Of a stretch of 64,000 nt of DNA, positions 45,382 through 58,483 are shown piece after piece (within the stretch, counting starts at the first letter, position 1; each line of letters opens with the position of its first letter). A program made the position numbers and the translations under genes. Under the pieces are notes generated by a model. That model saw nothing but the letters and a program-made list of their open reading frames with translations, ran no database searches and was not told the origin of the DNA. The stretch comes from Lytechinus variegatus (taxonomy: Eukaryota > Echinodermata > Echinoidea > Temnopleuroida > Toxopneustidae): contig NC_054741.1 in NCBI RefSeq assembly GCF_018143015.1, positions 56,435,048 through 56,499,047 of the forward strand. Reading direction: 5' to 3'.

Positions 45382-47522
45382 AATCATGGATGAAACCGCA
45401 AGAAATACGTCGTATGATAACATTGTATACAGCGTTAAAAATTGACTTTCTATATGACATAAATTTCTTCATAAAGTTCTTCAACTTTCCTAGAAAAAAT
45501 AAAAATTATCAGTAACCGGCACTTTCGCCATGACTTTATTTTACGATGCTACCTATTAAGCTGATCAGAGGTGAATAGAATGTGGATATAAACTTTGACG
45601 TAATGGTTAAAAGTAGTCCAAGACATTATTCAATCACAATCTGTTTTTAGATGTCTCGGTATTTTCTTATCGAATCCCGATCAAATTAAATTTATCTGAC
45701 TGATTTGTGGAAATTGTAATAAATGAAATGGATCAATAAAAGTACAATAAATGAATTGTATAGCTATATTCATACCAATATGTTAATTTCAAATGCAAAA
45801 ACAAATTAATGTAAAAGATTGAAGAACCCTTTATGATCAACTGTGACATTTTAGATATTAATCATGTACAGCATGGTTAAACAGGATTGCTTAAAATATA
45901 AAGAAACATTTAGGAAAATAACACAATTAATGGATAATTTACAACAATTCTGAATAGAGATATCATGGCCCCGGGAACAACTGTTTAACTGAAGTAAATT
46001 TAAAAACGAAAATAAAATAAAATAGATAAAAATAAAAGGGTTTTCACTACAAAATGGAGATCCACCCCCAGGATGCCCAGCACCCTGCTTTCCAGGGCCA
46101 TGTGAACGAAGGTAAAATACTGGCTTAAAATAATTCAAAGATGGTGCATTTCTGATGTCTTCAGATAAATTGTTCCCTTTTTAGGACCTATAAAACGAAA
46201 TGTTGATAAGAACACGTCCTGCGTCTTAGCAAATGTACATTAAGAGGAGCGTGTATTGTATTGTATATAAATTCTGAGAAAAAAGGAACATGCATCAGCC
46301 GATTGATACACTAATGAATAAAAATAAAGTATTGAGAAATGAAGAAAAACGATCGCGAATAAACACAATGTGTGATATGGATCGGTAACCGTGAAATTGA
46401 TAATAAAAAAAAGATAGGGTAGGCCCTGGGAACGATTTTTTTTATTGAGGGTGCTGATGTAAATTTGGCAAGGGAAAAAAGTTTCTTTACAAAATGTAGG
46501 TGATTACATTAATTTTGTCACACCTTCCGGAATTTCAGGGGCTGCTGCCTATGAAGAACAATACACGCAGTACGCCCAAGGAAAATATTGAGGGCGCTTC
46601 AGCGCCCTCTGCATCCCGGCTTTCCAGGACCATGAGAGATAATCATTTGACGCCAATATTATGGAGCAGCAGTGACACTTTTTCGAGCAAGATATTCACA
46701 ACACATGTTTCTCTAAACATGTTCTAGGGGATTTACTTGATTGCCCCCTCCCCTTCTCTTAGTCCTTCCTATATTTTTTATTTTGTTATCTAGTTTGTGT
46801 TACGCAGGCGTATCTTGCTCCTAGTCGTTTTCCAGGGGTTTTATGCTTAAATCATTCAGTTTGTATATATTTGTATTTTGTAAATTTCAGTTGATTTCTT
46901 TCGATTTGTACTTGTCAGAGAGAAGATGTACAATGAAAAAGAAGAAATTGTATCATGTATTCATTTACTTGTAGCAGTTATACTCATATAAAAAACACAA
47001 ATATTTGATCTTGCAGTTTCCTGCATTATAGTTACATAAGTGGACTATGCATTCTCCACACTTAAAATAGTATGTACATTATTTAAGGCAATAGAATTTT
47101 ATCAAAATCAGAAATGAAATAAAAAAGTTATGGCTTTTCAAAATTTTCATTATGCATTTTATCCCTATATTTGCGAAACAGTTCATGGATATGGATTGAG
47201 TGAGCTGACAATCACCATATACTTTTTTGTATTTTATTATGAAAAATTATAATATTCATTTTTGTTTCTGTCTGTATGATATTTAAAATAAGATTGATTA
47301 CTGATCAAATGTGATGTGCAAGATACATATTGTTTATATAATGTTTATTGTCTTGTTTGTAGTCGGTTTGTTTTGGTAGAAGAAAAGGTGTACAATGAAA
47401 AAGAATGAAATAGATCATATTCTCATATTAAAGCAAATATTTAATCTTGTAGTTGCCTGGAAACAGTTATTAGACATGCCTTTAAAGGACTATGCGTTCT
47501 CCATGCAGACTGAAAAATATAT
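45382..47522. other. 3' flank of TRIM-2, no gene seen
   Basis: It is paralogous to parts of 5,745-5,880, 11,480-11,520 and 13,400-14,450 in unit 1. AATAAA at 45,498 is a candidate polyadenylation signal. Segments at 46,050-46,110 and 46,580-46,640 contain CTTTCCAGGRCCATG, probably from one repeat family. Confidence 0.45.
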
Positions 47523-47757
47523 ACTGTAAAAACTGTGTTGTTAAAACTGACACCAATTGGTGTTAATAGAGGACCACACCTTGAGGTGTTCAAATTACAC
47601 CCTAGAGATTGAACATAACACCAAAGTGTAAATGTAACAACCAAATGTGTTGTAATAACACCTATAGGTGTAAAAATAACACCAGCAATTTAACACCAAT
47701 TAAAATAACTGGTGTGGTCCTCTATGTACACCGGTTAACACCACAGTTTTTGCTGTC
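47523..47757. mobile_element. MITE with ACTGTAAAAACTGTG ends and many AACACC motifs
   Basis: The left end ACTGTAAAAACTGTGTTGTTAA is mirrored by TTAACACCACAGTTTTTGCT at the right. The interior repeats ACACC/GGTGT about every 15-25 bp. The matching place in the nested copies (about 14,645 and 24,550) is uninterrupted. It has no frame. Confidence 0.75.
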
Positions 47758-49120
47758 TATGATCTGAAGTAAAAGAGTACATCTATCTATGTAAAATAGG
47801 ATTTCCCGAAATGAAATGAAAAAATTATGGATTTTCAAGTGTTGCATTATGCATTCTACCGGTGAAACAGTTATGAATGTCATCATTAATATGAATATAA
47901 AGTGAGCTGACAATGCCACCCCACCTTTTTATTATGAAAATTTACAAGATTATTATTTTTGTTTCTGCTCGTAGAAATAACAAAAATGAATGATTAATGA
48001 TCAAATGTGATGTATAAGAACCACATTGGTGATTGAGGTAACTTGTTTTGGGAAATAAGACATAGTTTATACTCTTATAAGCAATTAAATAATTAACAAT
48101 TCATGTTTAAACAAAGAAAGTGAGAAAATCAGCTTACTTGCTGCATCATGACTTGGCATGCATAAATGATGAAGATAAAATTTTAAATTCTGTTAACCAT
48201 GTTAACTTTTTGTTATTTTTCATGAGGTAAATATTTAGTGACTTGCTTGCTCAATTGAGCCCATTAAATTCATGTTATCATCAGCCTGAGCCTTAAAATA
48301 GTTGAAAGATAAAGGATTCATTGAACTTTGATTTATTATCGGTACATATGTTTACTTGTATCCTTTGATATGCATGAAAATTGTAGAATCTTGACTTGTT
48401 AGAAAGACTAAATTAATTCATCATCTTTTGTAGATAACTCTCTCTTGTCTCTAATTTCATTTATATGGCTGTTTTTTGCCAAATCACATTACTTGAATAT
48501 ATAAATACATCAACAATAAAACTTATACTAACATGAAAAGAGAATGCAAGATATAAATGTATATATACATATATATTTTTTCATTGAACTTTTAAAAAAT
48601 GTATGCCATGTTGCTTACGATGCTACATTTATTTAGTTAATAACAATACTGCAGAGGTGAATGGATTCTATTGCTTTTTTAAATAGAAATCAAAATGAGT
48701 GTTTTAGAGTACTGCATTTATCTTTAAAATATTTGTATCACTTTCTAGTAATTAATTAGTTAAGAATACGGTCTTATTAAAAAAAATGAAAATTAGAGTA
48801 ACTCATGCACCTGATAATTTGATTACTCAAAATAAATTTAAGTATGCATTTGTGTCATTTACTGAACATTCCTACTTATCAAGTATTCCTACTAGTTTTC
48901 TTTCCTGTGCTCTTTCTTTCTATTTTACTCTCTCCCTTTCTCTCTTCCATCTTTCAATAAGATCTAAATATACCTTGCACACTTCATATGTACTTTGTGT
49001 AGTCAGAAACATATTAAGTCTAATTCTTTAAGATGATACAAAATAAAGGTCATGATGATTATTATACGAGAATTTCGCTTTCGTCTTTTGTTAGTTCAAG
49101 AGTTAAATAACTAATAAGGG
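47758..49120. other. Non-coding flank of unit 2, empty sites for the LINE and foldback MITE
   Basis: The sequence runs parallel to 24,560-25,211 and 30,132-31,210 of unit 1. It carries the unoccupied LINE site near 48,437 and the unoccupied MITE site near 48,718. No gene is seen. Confidence 0.5.
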
Positions 49121-49138
49121 TGACGGAGAGAGAAAGAG

Positions 49139-49170
<32 letters not shown>

Positions 49171-49191
49171 GAGAGAAAGAAAGAAAGAATG

Positions 49192-49227
<36 letters not shown>

Positions 49228-49258
49228 GAGAGAAAGAAAGAAAGAAAGAAAGAAGGGG
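49121..49258. repeat. GAAA/GA microsatellite
   Basis: Long runs of GAAA and GAGA, expanded relative to 31,215-31,260. The minus-strand frame rich in F, L and S is an artefact. Confidence 0.9.
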
Positions 49259-49359
49259 GTATATAGAGAGCAAGAGGGTGGGGATTGATAAAGAGAGAGA
49301 GGGGGATAGAGAGAAAAATTGGATTAAAAAACACGAGTTGAGAGGCGGGGGGGGGGGGG

Positions 49360-50870
49360 CAGGGTGACCAGACGTCCCGTATTTCCGGGATCGTCCCGTA
49401 TTTTGCTCCTTTGTCCCGGTGTCCCGACAAACCCTTCCCGGGACGCCTATTTGTCCCGTATTTCAGCATATTGAAAAAAATGTAGTTAATACATTTAAAA
49501 GTGACGAATTTTCATCAAATAACCAACAGATGACGAAGCAGAGACAACAATAAAATCGATAACTGTAAACTTTTGCAAGTTTTTCGGTTATATTCTTGCT
49601 AACCCAATACATTGAAACGAACTGGCCTCCTGCCTGTGTGAGGCAGGATCCTAGCTAGGCAAATAGGATCGGAGCAGATTCTCATGGTGCAAACAATTAC
49701 ATGATAAACATTTTTTTCACCAAAATAATCACAAGCTCGGCGGGAAATTTGTATGGATTCTTAGATTACTGATTTGGAGATGTAATCGGAGGAACGAGTT
49801 ATTGAGTTTTCATAACTAGATCTAGTTGTTTCAGCTTTCGAGTTGAGTCTTAATTATGTATTATGCTGCAATGATTCATCTCATTTTTAAGTTGACAATG
49901 TTTCACTTTGAAATTTTATTCATTTCTAAAACATTTTAATTTTTAAAATTTTGATAATATATTTGAAAAACACCAAATGTCATGATTTTTGTAAGATGAT
50001 TGGATTGATTTTGTTTGCTTGAAGTTTGAACTCTTTTCAGTTTTCTTTCTTTTCTATCATTCTTTCTTCATCCTTGTATCCTTCCTGCTTGCCCTTTTTT
50101 GTTCTAGCTTTATTTCCTATTTTTGTTTTTTGATCCTTTCTGTGTTCCAATTTTCGTTCTTTCCTCCTTTCTCTTACCTGCCTTCTTAAATTTCCTCTTT
50201 TGTTTCCTTCATTCTTTCTTTCCTTAACCTGTTCTTTGTTTCCTTCTCCCTTCCTCTCCTTTTCGTCCTTTCTCTCCTTCCATTACTTTTTTTTCATTCT
50301 CTCCTCCCTTTATTCTTTCCTCCCTCTCTTTCCCCTTTCTTTCATTTCTTATTTCATTTTTTCTAATTCTTTTCCCTTATTCTTAGTCCTACCTTGCTTC
50401 CTTCCTTCCTCCCTTCCTGTTTTTCTTCTTTCTTTCTTTGTTTTTCTCAAAGAATGAAAAGAAACATTTTTTTCTTTCTGTCCCTTTTCTTCCTTTTCTT
50501 TATTTTGTCTTTCACACACAGTTTATTCATCTTCCATTCCTTTCTTTTTCTTTCTTTTCAGTATATTCAAACTTCAAAGAATGACGGAAACCCTTTTTCT
50601 CTCTTTTATTCTTTCTTTCATCTTTCTTTATTGAATTTCTTTTATTTTTTTAATTTTTCCTTCATTTTCCCCTTCATTTTTTCTTTCTTTCTTCTCAATT
50701 CATCTCTTTTCTTTCGCCTTTTCTTTCTCGATCTCCTTCATTCTTTCGTTCACCTTTCCTTCGAAATCTTTATACTTTTCACAAGAGTCTAACATTTTTG
50801 TGGCCTTCTTTGTTGATCTCTTATTTTGTCGATTGTCCCGTATTTCATTTTGTGAAATCTGGTCACCCTG
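49360..50870. mobile_element. hAT-like element with CAGGGTGACCAGA ends
   Basis: CAGGGTGACCAGA starts it and TCTGGTCACCCTG ends it, each followed inward by TCCCGTATTTC. The unit-1 paralog near 31,355 lacks it. The flanks are G-runs, so the target duplication cannot be read. No transposase is present. About half is a pyrimidine tract. The CAGGGTGACCAGA terminus is shared with well-known vertebrate hAT elements. The class is inferred from that. Confidence 0.75.
50040..50790 (+). repeat. Polypyrimidine tract of about 750 bp inside the hAT-like element
   Basis: TTTC, TTCC and CTTT phrases with few purines on the plus strand and no fixed period. Frames here (200-457 and so on in the low-complexity FLS alphabet) are not genes. 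Confidence 0.85.
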
Positions 50871-51284
50871 GTGGAGGGGGGGGTTAAAAAAGGAGTTCCT
50901 CTTTGGAAAGAAATCAACTACAAAGAACTCTTAGGTATTGATCAAACAATGTTAGATATTTCACTATCAAATAGAATTAGTAGCTAAAAGTTTTCAATCA
51001 GTGAAAATGATATAAATTTTAAATCAAAATGCAACAGAATTCTCATTAAAAACATACTTTTATCAAATATAATTCATTTGTCCCCCATAAACCCAAAGGA
51101 CCAAATTGTACATTTGAAAAGTCTTGAATATTACTTTCAAGTTGTAGTGGAGTCGGACAACTTTCCAATTCAATCAAGATTTTAATTACCAAGATAAAAA
51201 TACTGTCCAAAGACACCATGTCTGTGAGTGATGATGTGAGTGAATGTAAAATTAATATTCAATTAAGATAGGCCTACTCTTCAT

Positions 51285-52298
51285 CGACATCGACTAAGCA
51301 ATTTTATCGCACTTTTTGAATATTGATAAATCCAAAACCTCCAAGGTGTTTACTCGCTTTAATCAACTTTACAACATCGATAGGCAACAGACTTTCAAAT
51401 TGATTACTCATCCATGACGAATCACTGTTGACACCAGACTTCGAATCACATACTATAACATTTTAAATAACTTATTACATACAAATGAATGGCTCAAAAA
51501 AAAATAGGAAAGAAAACCAATGCATTATGCTCTTTTTGCAATGCGAAACCCGAAACATTGGATCATTTGCTTTTTGCATGCCCTAAAATAGCATCCTTTT
51601 GGAATGCGTTGCGTATGAGAGTGACTGATTTTAATCCTAATTATTTCCTTTCACGAGATATTATTTTATTTGGATTACAAGAACAATTAAGTCAATCCAC
51701 CTTACCATTTAATTTTCTAATTTTACTTGGGAAACAATTCATTTTGCGATTAAATACCAGGAGACTCTCCCTAGTTTGAAACAATTTAATTATTATTTTT
51801 AACTTATAAAGTTACTGAGGAAATTATTGCAAAACACAATAAACACAATGTAAAATGGCAACACATAAACAATTATTTTCCATTGCATAAATTGTAACCA
51901 CTGTAGATTAGTATTTTATGTTAATCGTCTTTTTGTGAGTTTGTTTTATCTTCTGTTCATGTTGTAGTGGTGTTTCTTATGTCATACTTTCGGTCATGTT
52001 AATACATTAAAATGTCATATTTGATGGGTGTGCGCTATACCCCGGCGATACCGCCAGGACGATCGTGGACCGACGGGTATTACCGTACCCATTCCCTTTG
52101 TCAATGGATTGTCCTGTCGGCAGGACTACACAAGTTGCTATTCTGAGTACACAATTTATCTACGATATGTTGTACGTACTTATACATAGTTTGTATCAAT
52201 GTTCTGATTGAACTGCAACGATATGTTTTGTATACTTTGATTGTTTTTGTGACGAATAAAAATTGCAAATATAAAAAAAAAGATACTTGAAAAAAAGA
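51285..52298 (+). mobile_element. 5'-truncated L1-like LINE 3' end
   Basis: The frame 51,489-51,779 has CSFCNAKPETLDHLLFACP then SFWNAL, the C-terminal zinc-binding segment of L1-type ORF2. A 3' UTR and an A-rich end (52,272-52,281) follow. It interrupts sequence that is continuous in unit 1 (31,760). TTCAT lies at both edges (51,280-51,284 and 52,299-52,303). The coding part is decayed upstream. Confidence 0.75.
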
Positions 52299-52526
52299 TT
52301 CATGATAGGTTTGATTAGTACCTCTGGAGAGAAATCATGAAAGAAAAATGGTTTAAACTATATACACAATCATGACAATAAATAATCTGGGAGTCTTTTA
52401 TCACTATATTATTCCTCTCAATATTATTCCATGACAGCTGTGATAATAATTATTCCTTCCTACCTGTCATTTGAATGTAGATCATCATTCTGAATATTAA
52501 CTGCCAAGTCCCAAATAACTTCTCAC

Positions 52527-52602
52527 CTGCAAAACCCAGTCCCTCTTGCCTTCGCCGAAAACAACTCTCTCTTGAGGAGAACTTTTTTGAAGGACATCTG
52601 CC
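52527..52602 (-). CDS. Paralog of the candidate 76 nt exon
   Basis: It is the same length as 32,018-32,093, with the CAG|GTGAGA donor and an AG acceptor (TATACAG|GGC). The peptide in the candidate frame reads QMSFKKVLLKRELFSAKARG and onward. Function is unknown. It may be a fragment of a neighbouring gene carried along in the array. Confidence 0.3.
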
Positions 52603-53193
52603 CTGTATAGAGTCTGTGGGATTACCAGACCCTGGCTTTGTGAATGGGAAAAAGATCAGATCAGGAATCACCAAATGGTCTGCCTCCTTTACCAGAACTA
52701 CACACTGCAAGTGATCTTCAAGGTTTTCGTCACCAAAGATGAATCACTGGACACAAAGAGCAAGTTGAGAGGCATATATATGGTGGCAGACTGGTAAAGC
52801 GGCAGACGGATGCAGGAGCATCATTATTGTAATTATCATAATCATTCTTCATATGAAAATCCCTCCAGTTCAAAGATGAGTTATCCTCTGGGAGATTTGT
52901 TGTATGACCTATTTCAAGCCGTGTCTCGTTATTTTCCTATGCCAAATTTAAAAAAAAAGTTTTAGTTTTCAAAATCATCCGAGTGCTTGCTTCTAGTTGG
53001 AGAGGGGGGGGGGGGGTCATTTTATCGTTTGATCCTCTTCAGAGCTGCAGAAAGGCCTACGTGCTTATCTTGCAGAATCTTGACAACTTAGTTTGAAGAC
53101 ATGGCTGATAACTGTAAAGAGATTCATCTGATTGGTAGAACTCAAATCAAATAACTTTTCCTCTTTTGACAATCAACTGGGTTTACCTGTAAG

Positions 53194-54718
53194 CAGTGAC
53201 GTACCGTGGGTCACAGCATTGGGGGGGGGGCACCAGCAAAAATTTCGGGTCACTTAGGGAGCGCGCCAAGTTGTCAGGTATACTGACCTAATAGAGATAT
53301 TTTAAGGACATGCAGTGCCATCAAACGGATATGTATCTCACTGATTAAATAATGCGAGCGCGAAGCGCGAGCTGAAAATTTTTGATATTGAGGGCTAAAA
53401 ATTGACATAAGCAACTTGTTTTGTAATCATGATACTTAACTGTCTCGCTAAACAAACAATGCGAGCGCGAAGCGCGAGCTAATATTTTTGTATCTCCTGA
53501 CCCTAAACAAGGATATTTTAAGGATTATATTTTAGAATCCATTAAGAGTATAAATATCTCACCATAGTTATCTAATGCTAGTGCCATCCTTTGCTTATTT
53601 TGTTAGAATTACATCTAAACACAGTCATGAAGCACCTTTTGTAGTCATGTAATCATGATTATCATACGCATCTTACTAATCAAATACTGCAAGCGCAAAA
53701 GCGCGAGCTGAAAATTTAGGAAATATAGACCTGAAGAGGGGCATTCTAAGGGTTGTTTGTAGGAATTCTCTAAGACCCTACGTATTTGACTAACCAAATG
53801 ATGCGAGCGCGAAGCGCGAGCTGAAATTTTTGTATATATTGACCCCAAACATGGATATTTTAAGGACTATAGTTACGAATCCATTAAGTCAGAGTATACA
53901 TATCTCACCACAGTCATCTAATGCGAGTGCCAAGCGCTTGCTGATTTTGTTAGAAATACATCTAAACACATGGATCACTTTTTGAAGTCATTGTAATCAT
54001 GGTAATCATGATTATCATACGCATCTCACTAATGAAATACTGCGAGCACGAAGCGCGAGCTGAAAATCGAGGAAATTCAGACATGAAGAGGGGCATTCCA
54101 AGGCTTGTTTGTAGGAATTCACTAAGACCTCACGTATTTCACTAACCAAATGATGCGAGCGCGAAGCGCGAGCTAAAATTTTTTGATATTCAGATCAGAA
54201 AAATTGACATTTTAAGGTCTGATGTTAGGAGTTCATGAAGAGCAGAAATCTCACCAATCCACTAATGCGAACGTTAGCACGGACAGGAAATGTTTTATAT
54301 TAAGACCTTAAAATGGGGCAATAACTTTCAGTAGTCATGAAAAAGAAGAATATATCACTACTTAAAACAATAATAACTCTAATTGCGAGGAAATATATTA
54401 TTTTGTTGTATATTGATTTGAAAACGGGAGGCTTTAGTACAGCAGGTTATATATATCGTTAAAAAAGTCTATGCAAACACCAAGAACAATGAAGACACAA
54501 TTAAGCAAATAATGTTTCATAAAGTTGTGAAAAATGCTTCTTATGTTATATAACATAATATAATATAACACTATAATAAACAATTTCTTCTTCCCCCACT
54601 ACGTTTCTCTTCCCTTTTCTCTCTTTTTCTCCTTTTCCGGTTTTTTTTTTGCCAGCCGATGGGGGGGGGGGGGCACGTGCCCCCCCCCATGCCCCCCCCC
54701 CCCGTAGTTACGCCACTG
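53194..54718 (+). mobile_element. Complete non-autonomous hAT-like element, 1.5 kb, 8 bp target duplication
   Basis: CCTGTAAG flanks it (53,186-53,193 and 54,719-54,726). The left end CAGTGACGTACC and right end GTTACGCCACTG are inverted. The inside is about nine units of 105-120 bp with GCGAGCGCGAAGCGCGAGC cores (53,353, 53,458, 53,803, 54,153 clear; others decayed), then a C/G-run tail. No transposase is present. An 8 bp duplication and CAGTGGCG ends are standard for hAT. Confidence 0.9.
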
Positions 54719-54939
54719 CCTGTAAGGTTTCGCCAACTCGTTTTACAGCAGGCTTCTCCACACTAACGCTGACTCGACGTAGATGGGGTAGTATCGGTAG
54801 CGCGAAAGTCCGTGAGAAATGGGAGAATATACGAAGTAGAAAGTTGATACTACACAGTCATGACAGTGTCTCTGTTCATGGAATGTGCCTGGTTCTTCTG
54901 GATGTGAATGGCCTCTCCAATCCATCTTGCGTATTCATC

Positions 54940-55530
54940 TCTTGCTAGGATCTAACTCTCATTCCAATTTATCGAGTGGTTCCTTTGGGTTACAATGATC
55001 ACTGATATCCGACTTAGAAAGGGATGACTCAGCCTTCTTCTTCAGTCTTGATCTTGCAAAGCCCTTACTGATGAAAAGTGACCGATCACGATACCTTCAA
55101 GACCTTTCCAATCTTTGATGCATTTCACTGGTCTAATTAAAAAATCAGGCTAGTTCATCAATCATGAAAGGTGATAAAGTCATTCAGGAAGATGATAAAA
55201 ATAATGTCCTAACAGTCCCTTGCATTAACAAGACCTCTATACCATTCTGATGGTATTCTATTAATTGACTCCTGAGTGCATTGCAGCAACATTTACATGT
55301 GATAGTCTTACATTCGAACAGTTCATTAGAAATTGTTTCGCTTCCATTGGAAGAAAATGTTTCTGAAACGACCATGGATGTAAAATACAACTTTCTGGTT
55401 TTAGCATTGATACTTTCTGGTTTTAATAGAAACGTGACTTCATATAATAACGTGATGATAACAATGAAGAGATGTGCTAAAATGCCAAAAAGAAATAGAG
55501 CAAACTTAGATGAATGCCTAAATCATTAAT
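54940..55530 (+). repeat. 5' flank of TRIM unit 3, paralogous to 225-1,130
   Basis: It shares GTGGTTCCTTTGGG, GACTCAGCC and ATGAAAGGTGATAAAGTCAT in order with unit 1. No conserved frame. Confidence 0.6.
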
Positions 55531-56160
55531 CACACACAGGTCTCTGAGTCAAAAAGTGATATTATTACTACTTGCCAGTGATTTATCGAACGATTTTATA
55601 TGTTGGCTAAGAAGGACAGTCTTGTCACACACATGCACGAACGTTCTTGAAAAAGTTATATGATGATTGAGCTCTCGCTCGCGTCGTTTGCGCATATATT
55701 TGTATAAATACATATTTTTGAAAGGATATTGACTGACAAATTTGACCGAGATATTTTGTGTCATTAAAAGCGTATTTCAGAATTTAATTGATCAGTCTTG
55801 AAAACCCAGTGGCGTAATGAGCCAAAAAATTGAGGGGGCTACAATATTACTACAATATTACCCTAGTATCAGTGCTTTTTATTGTCAGCCAATCAAAATC
55901 GTGGAAAGTTGTTAGATCTGACGAGTTGTCAGATGTGACAGCCTGTCAGACATGAAATGCTCTCAGACGATAAAGATTTAACTTGTTTTATTATATTTCT
56001 CGTGTTTATTTTTTCAAATCTCCTTTTCTACACATTAAGTCATAAGCCGATATGAAAAAACAAACAAAAATTTAGGTCTAGAGGCATGCGATTATAGCAG
56101 AACATCACCATCCTCACGTTCATAATTTTAATTTGATATGTCAAAGAACTATTTGATAAA
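55531..56160. other. Spacer with a short hAT-like end fragment
   Basis: CAGTGGCGTAATGAGCC at 55,807 looks like an isolated hAT-like left end, but homology fades within about 40 bp. Otherwise I see nothing. Confidence 0.4.
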
Positions 56161-56172
56161 GCAAAGGTCGGT

Positions 56173-56349
56173 GGAAATCCCCCGTCACTTGAACGGAGTG
56201 CATAGTAAAAAGAAAAATTGGTTCACGATCATAGATCATAATTGTGATATGTATAACTGTGTGTGGACTTGGTGGAGGACTGAGACCAATAATCTTGCCT
56301 TTATATAGAACGAAATCAACTTCTTAAATTAACGAATATATACAAACGT
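56173..56349 (+). promoter_or_regulatory. P1 promoter block and first-exon donor of TRIM unit 3
   Basis: GGAAATCCCC at 56,173-56,182 (GGGGATTTCC, kappaB), CCAAT at 56,286, TATATAG at 56,302-56,308, and AAAC|GTGAGT with donor GT at 56,348. TRIM-3 begins 6.1 kb downstream. Confidence 0.6.
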
Positions 56350-57354
56350 GAGTAACTTGAATAGTTAAGATGTTAAATCCCTGAATAGAAGCAAAGAAGG
56401 CATGTAAAAACATGTGTATAACGTTGATATCTTTTGAATTAATATATACGAATATTTTATCAAAATTGATACAAGCAACTTTGAATTTACAGCTCTATGA
56501 TCACCACTTATCTTAGATTGAGAGGGTGCATTTTTTAAAGAGACGTTATACTCGGATGTGGCTTAGATGTTGCTGGATAAAAGATTATGGTTGATGTTAT
56601 GCCGCCATGTCGTCTGCTTCAAAGGATTTGTAAAGAGAGCGTACTTTATTTACTTATACACATTTTAAAACATCCGTTTTGTCCCGAGGGTCCGTTATGC
56701 CCCACCTTCCCCAGTGAAAATATTGAAGAAGAAATTATGCTACTAAATGATAATCTACATTAAATTTTTGTCAACCCGGAAGTAAGATGAAAAAAAACCC
56801 GAAGTGGACTTTTTGAATACCAGCATAATGCTCGTCTATCCTATACTGTATACATGTAGGCCTATATAAAATTATGACATTAATTTTAACCTAATACAAA
56901 TTAAGTTACATAAATTGTAGTTTAAAGGCTTTACATTGTTCTGAGACCATATATTTTACTGGAAATGTTGTGGCATTTAGACTAAATTTTTAATGAAGTT
57001 ATTGAGCAAAACCATGAAAATCGTGTATACCGCTGTTACTAATTTACAGCCATGGTCTTCAAAGTCAAATTATGGCAAATATGCACATTTACAAGTTAGT
57101 CAGAAAGGCCTATATCAATGCCTTAGATTTACCCATAATGCATATAACCATCCTTAAAAGAAAATTACAAACCTATGCCATAGATGTATACCGAATGTAA
57201 TAAAACCAAAACATGGAATATGAAACCTTTCGACTGTAAACCTCTAAATTGCAGTGTTAATTATCAAGATTTATAACCTTATTTCATATACGATGCTATG
57301 TATTGATATCTATTAATATACAAATGATTTGTTTTTAGTTAAACCATATATCTA

Positions 57355-57480
57355 GCAGTCCAAAGACTCTGGAATTCACTCCAGCTGTCATTTTGTTCAT
57401 CACATCCAGTCCTTTAAAACACTTCTTAAAACTTACCTGTTTCTAAAACCATCTAAGTATCGATTTTGTGCACATTTAAG
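57355..57480 (+). mobile_element. LINE ORF2 C-terminal fragment
   Basis: One frame reads HIQSFKTLLKTYLFLKPSK and a neighbouring frame RLWNSLQLS just before it, the typical LWNSLPxxxxxxxSFKxxLKTYLF tail with a frame change. Only the 3' end is left. Confidence 0.55.
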
Positions 57481-57520
57481 ACGCTGTTTAGAATCTTGTG
57501 CAACGTTGTTTACTATTATG

Positions 57521-57647
57521 AACCTTACAGTAGTTGGTTACCCGTTTAAACAACCACGCGTAATTTATGGACAATTAAATATTAAAATCAAACTTTGTTG
57601 TTTTAAAAGATTTAAACACTTGTTAAACAACTATATGCTGTAAGGTT
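57521..57647. mobile_element. Small inverted-repeat element, 127 bp
   Basis: AACCTTACAG begins it and CTGTAAGGTT ends it. GTTGTTTAA-like phrases oppose inside, and a further ACGCTGTTTA/TAAACAGCGT pair lies just outside. Confidence 0.6.
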
Positions 57648-58280
57648 TCCGAAGTAAACAGCGTTTTTGCTGTGTAATAATCTAACTATTCCTGTATATA
57701 CAACACTAATGATCACTAGATTAGAGGTAATCTTGGAGATTTTAATAAAATATCTGGAATAAAGATTAATACAAATAAACCAATTATTTTGCCTTTGGGC
57801 CTACTCCTGTAAAAAACTCTTTGAAAGAAAGTTGGTATTGCGAAAATATCAACTAAGCACAAATTTTATGTGGATCAGAAGACTGGTAAGGTGACCAAGT
57901 ATCTGGTGTTATATGAATGTATGTAATAATATAAAGAAGATCTGGGAGGTGTTTCATGAAAATTGTCAGCGCTGACTAAATTGTCGGAGCTGGCAATTTC
58001 AGTGAAATCCTTGATTTTGATTGGCTGAGAGGCACTAACCTCCGACTGTTACGACGGTAACTGTTGGAGAAAGACGAGTTGTCAGTGCTGATAACTTCAT
58101 AAAACGGTCCCCATGAATAAAAGAACTGAAATCTTTTTCAATGATAGTGTATTAAGACGGTAGGAAAACCAAATTGCCGCCATAAAATTCCTTTTTTTTT
58201 CTTAAAAAAGTACCCTTGAACTTCGCCAGTTTATAGATAAAGAAATGGCATTTAAGTCAGATACTTATTTTAGATGTATA

Positions 58281-58483
58281 ACGCTCTTAAAAATGTTGGC
58301 GAACATACTGTCCACAGTACACAACAAATGGTTAAAACTTTATCAATTTCTGGGTAGTTTTGAACCAAAAATGTGGGCTTTTGGTGAAAAAATCCACAGT
58401 ATTGGTTGAAAACTACCCAGAGATGGATATTTTTTTAACCAATTGTTGTGTGGACAGTATGCTACCCGATATTTCAAGAGTGT
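58281..58483. mobile_element. MITE of the ACACTCTTAAAA family, unit-3 copy
   Basis: The ends are ACGCTCTTAAAAATGTTGG and, inverted, ATTTCAAGAGTGT, with ACATACTGTCCACA inside. The centre has opposing TTGGTTGAAAAC phrases. Confidence 0.75.

Noticed and set aside
50200-50792. Frames rich in F, L and S
   Set aside because: Translation of a low-complexity polypyrimidine tract.
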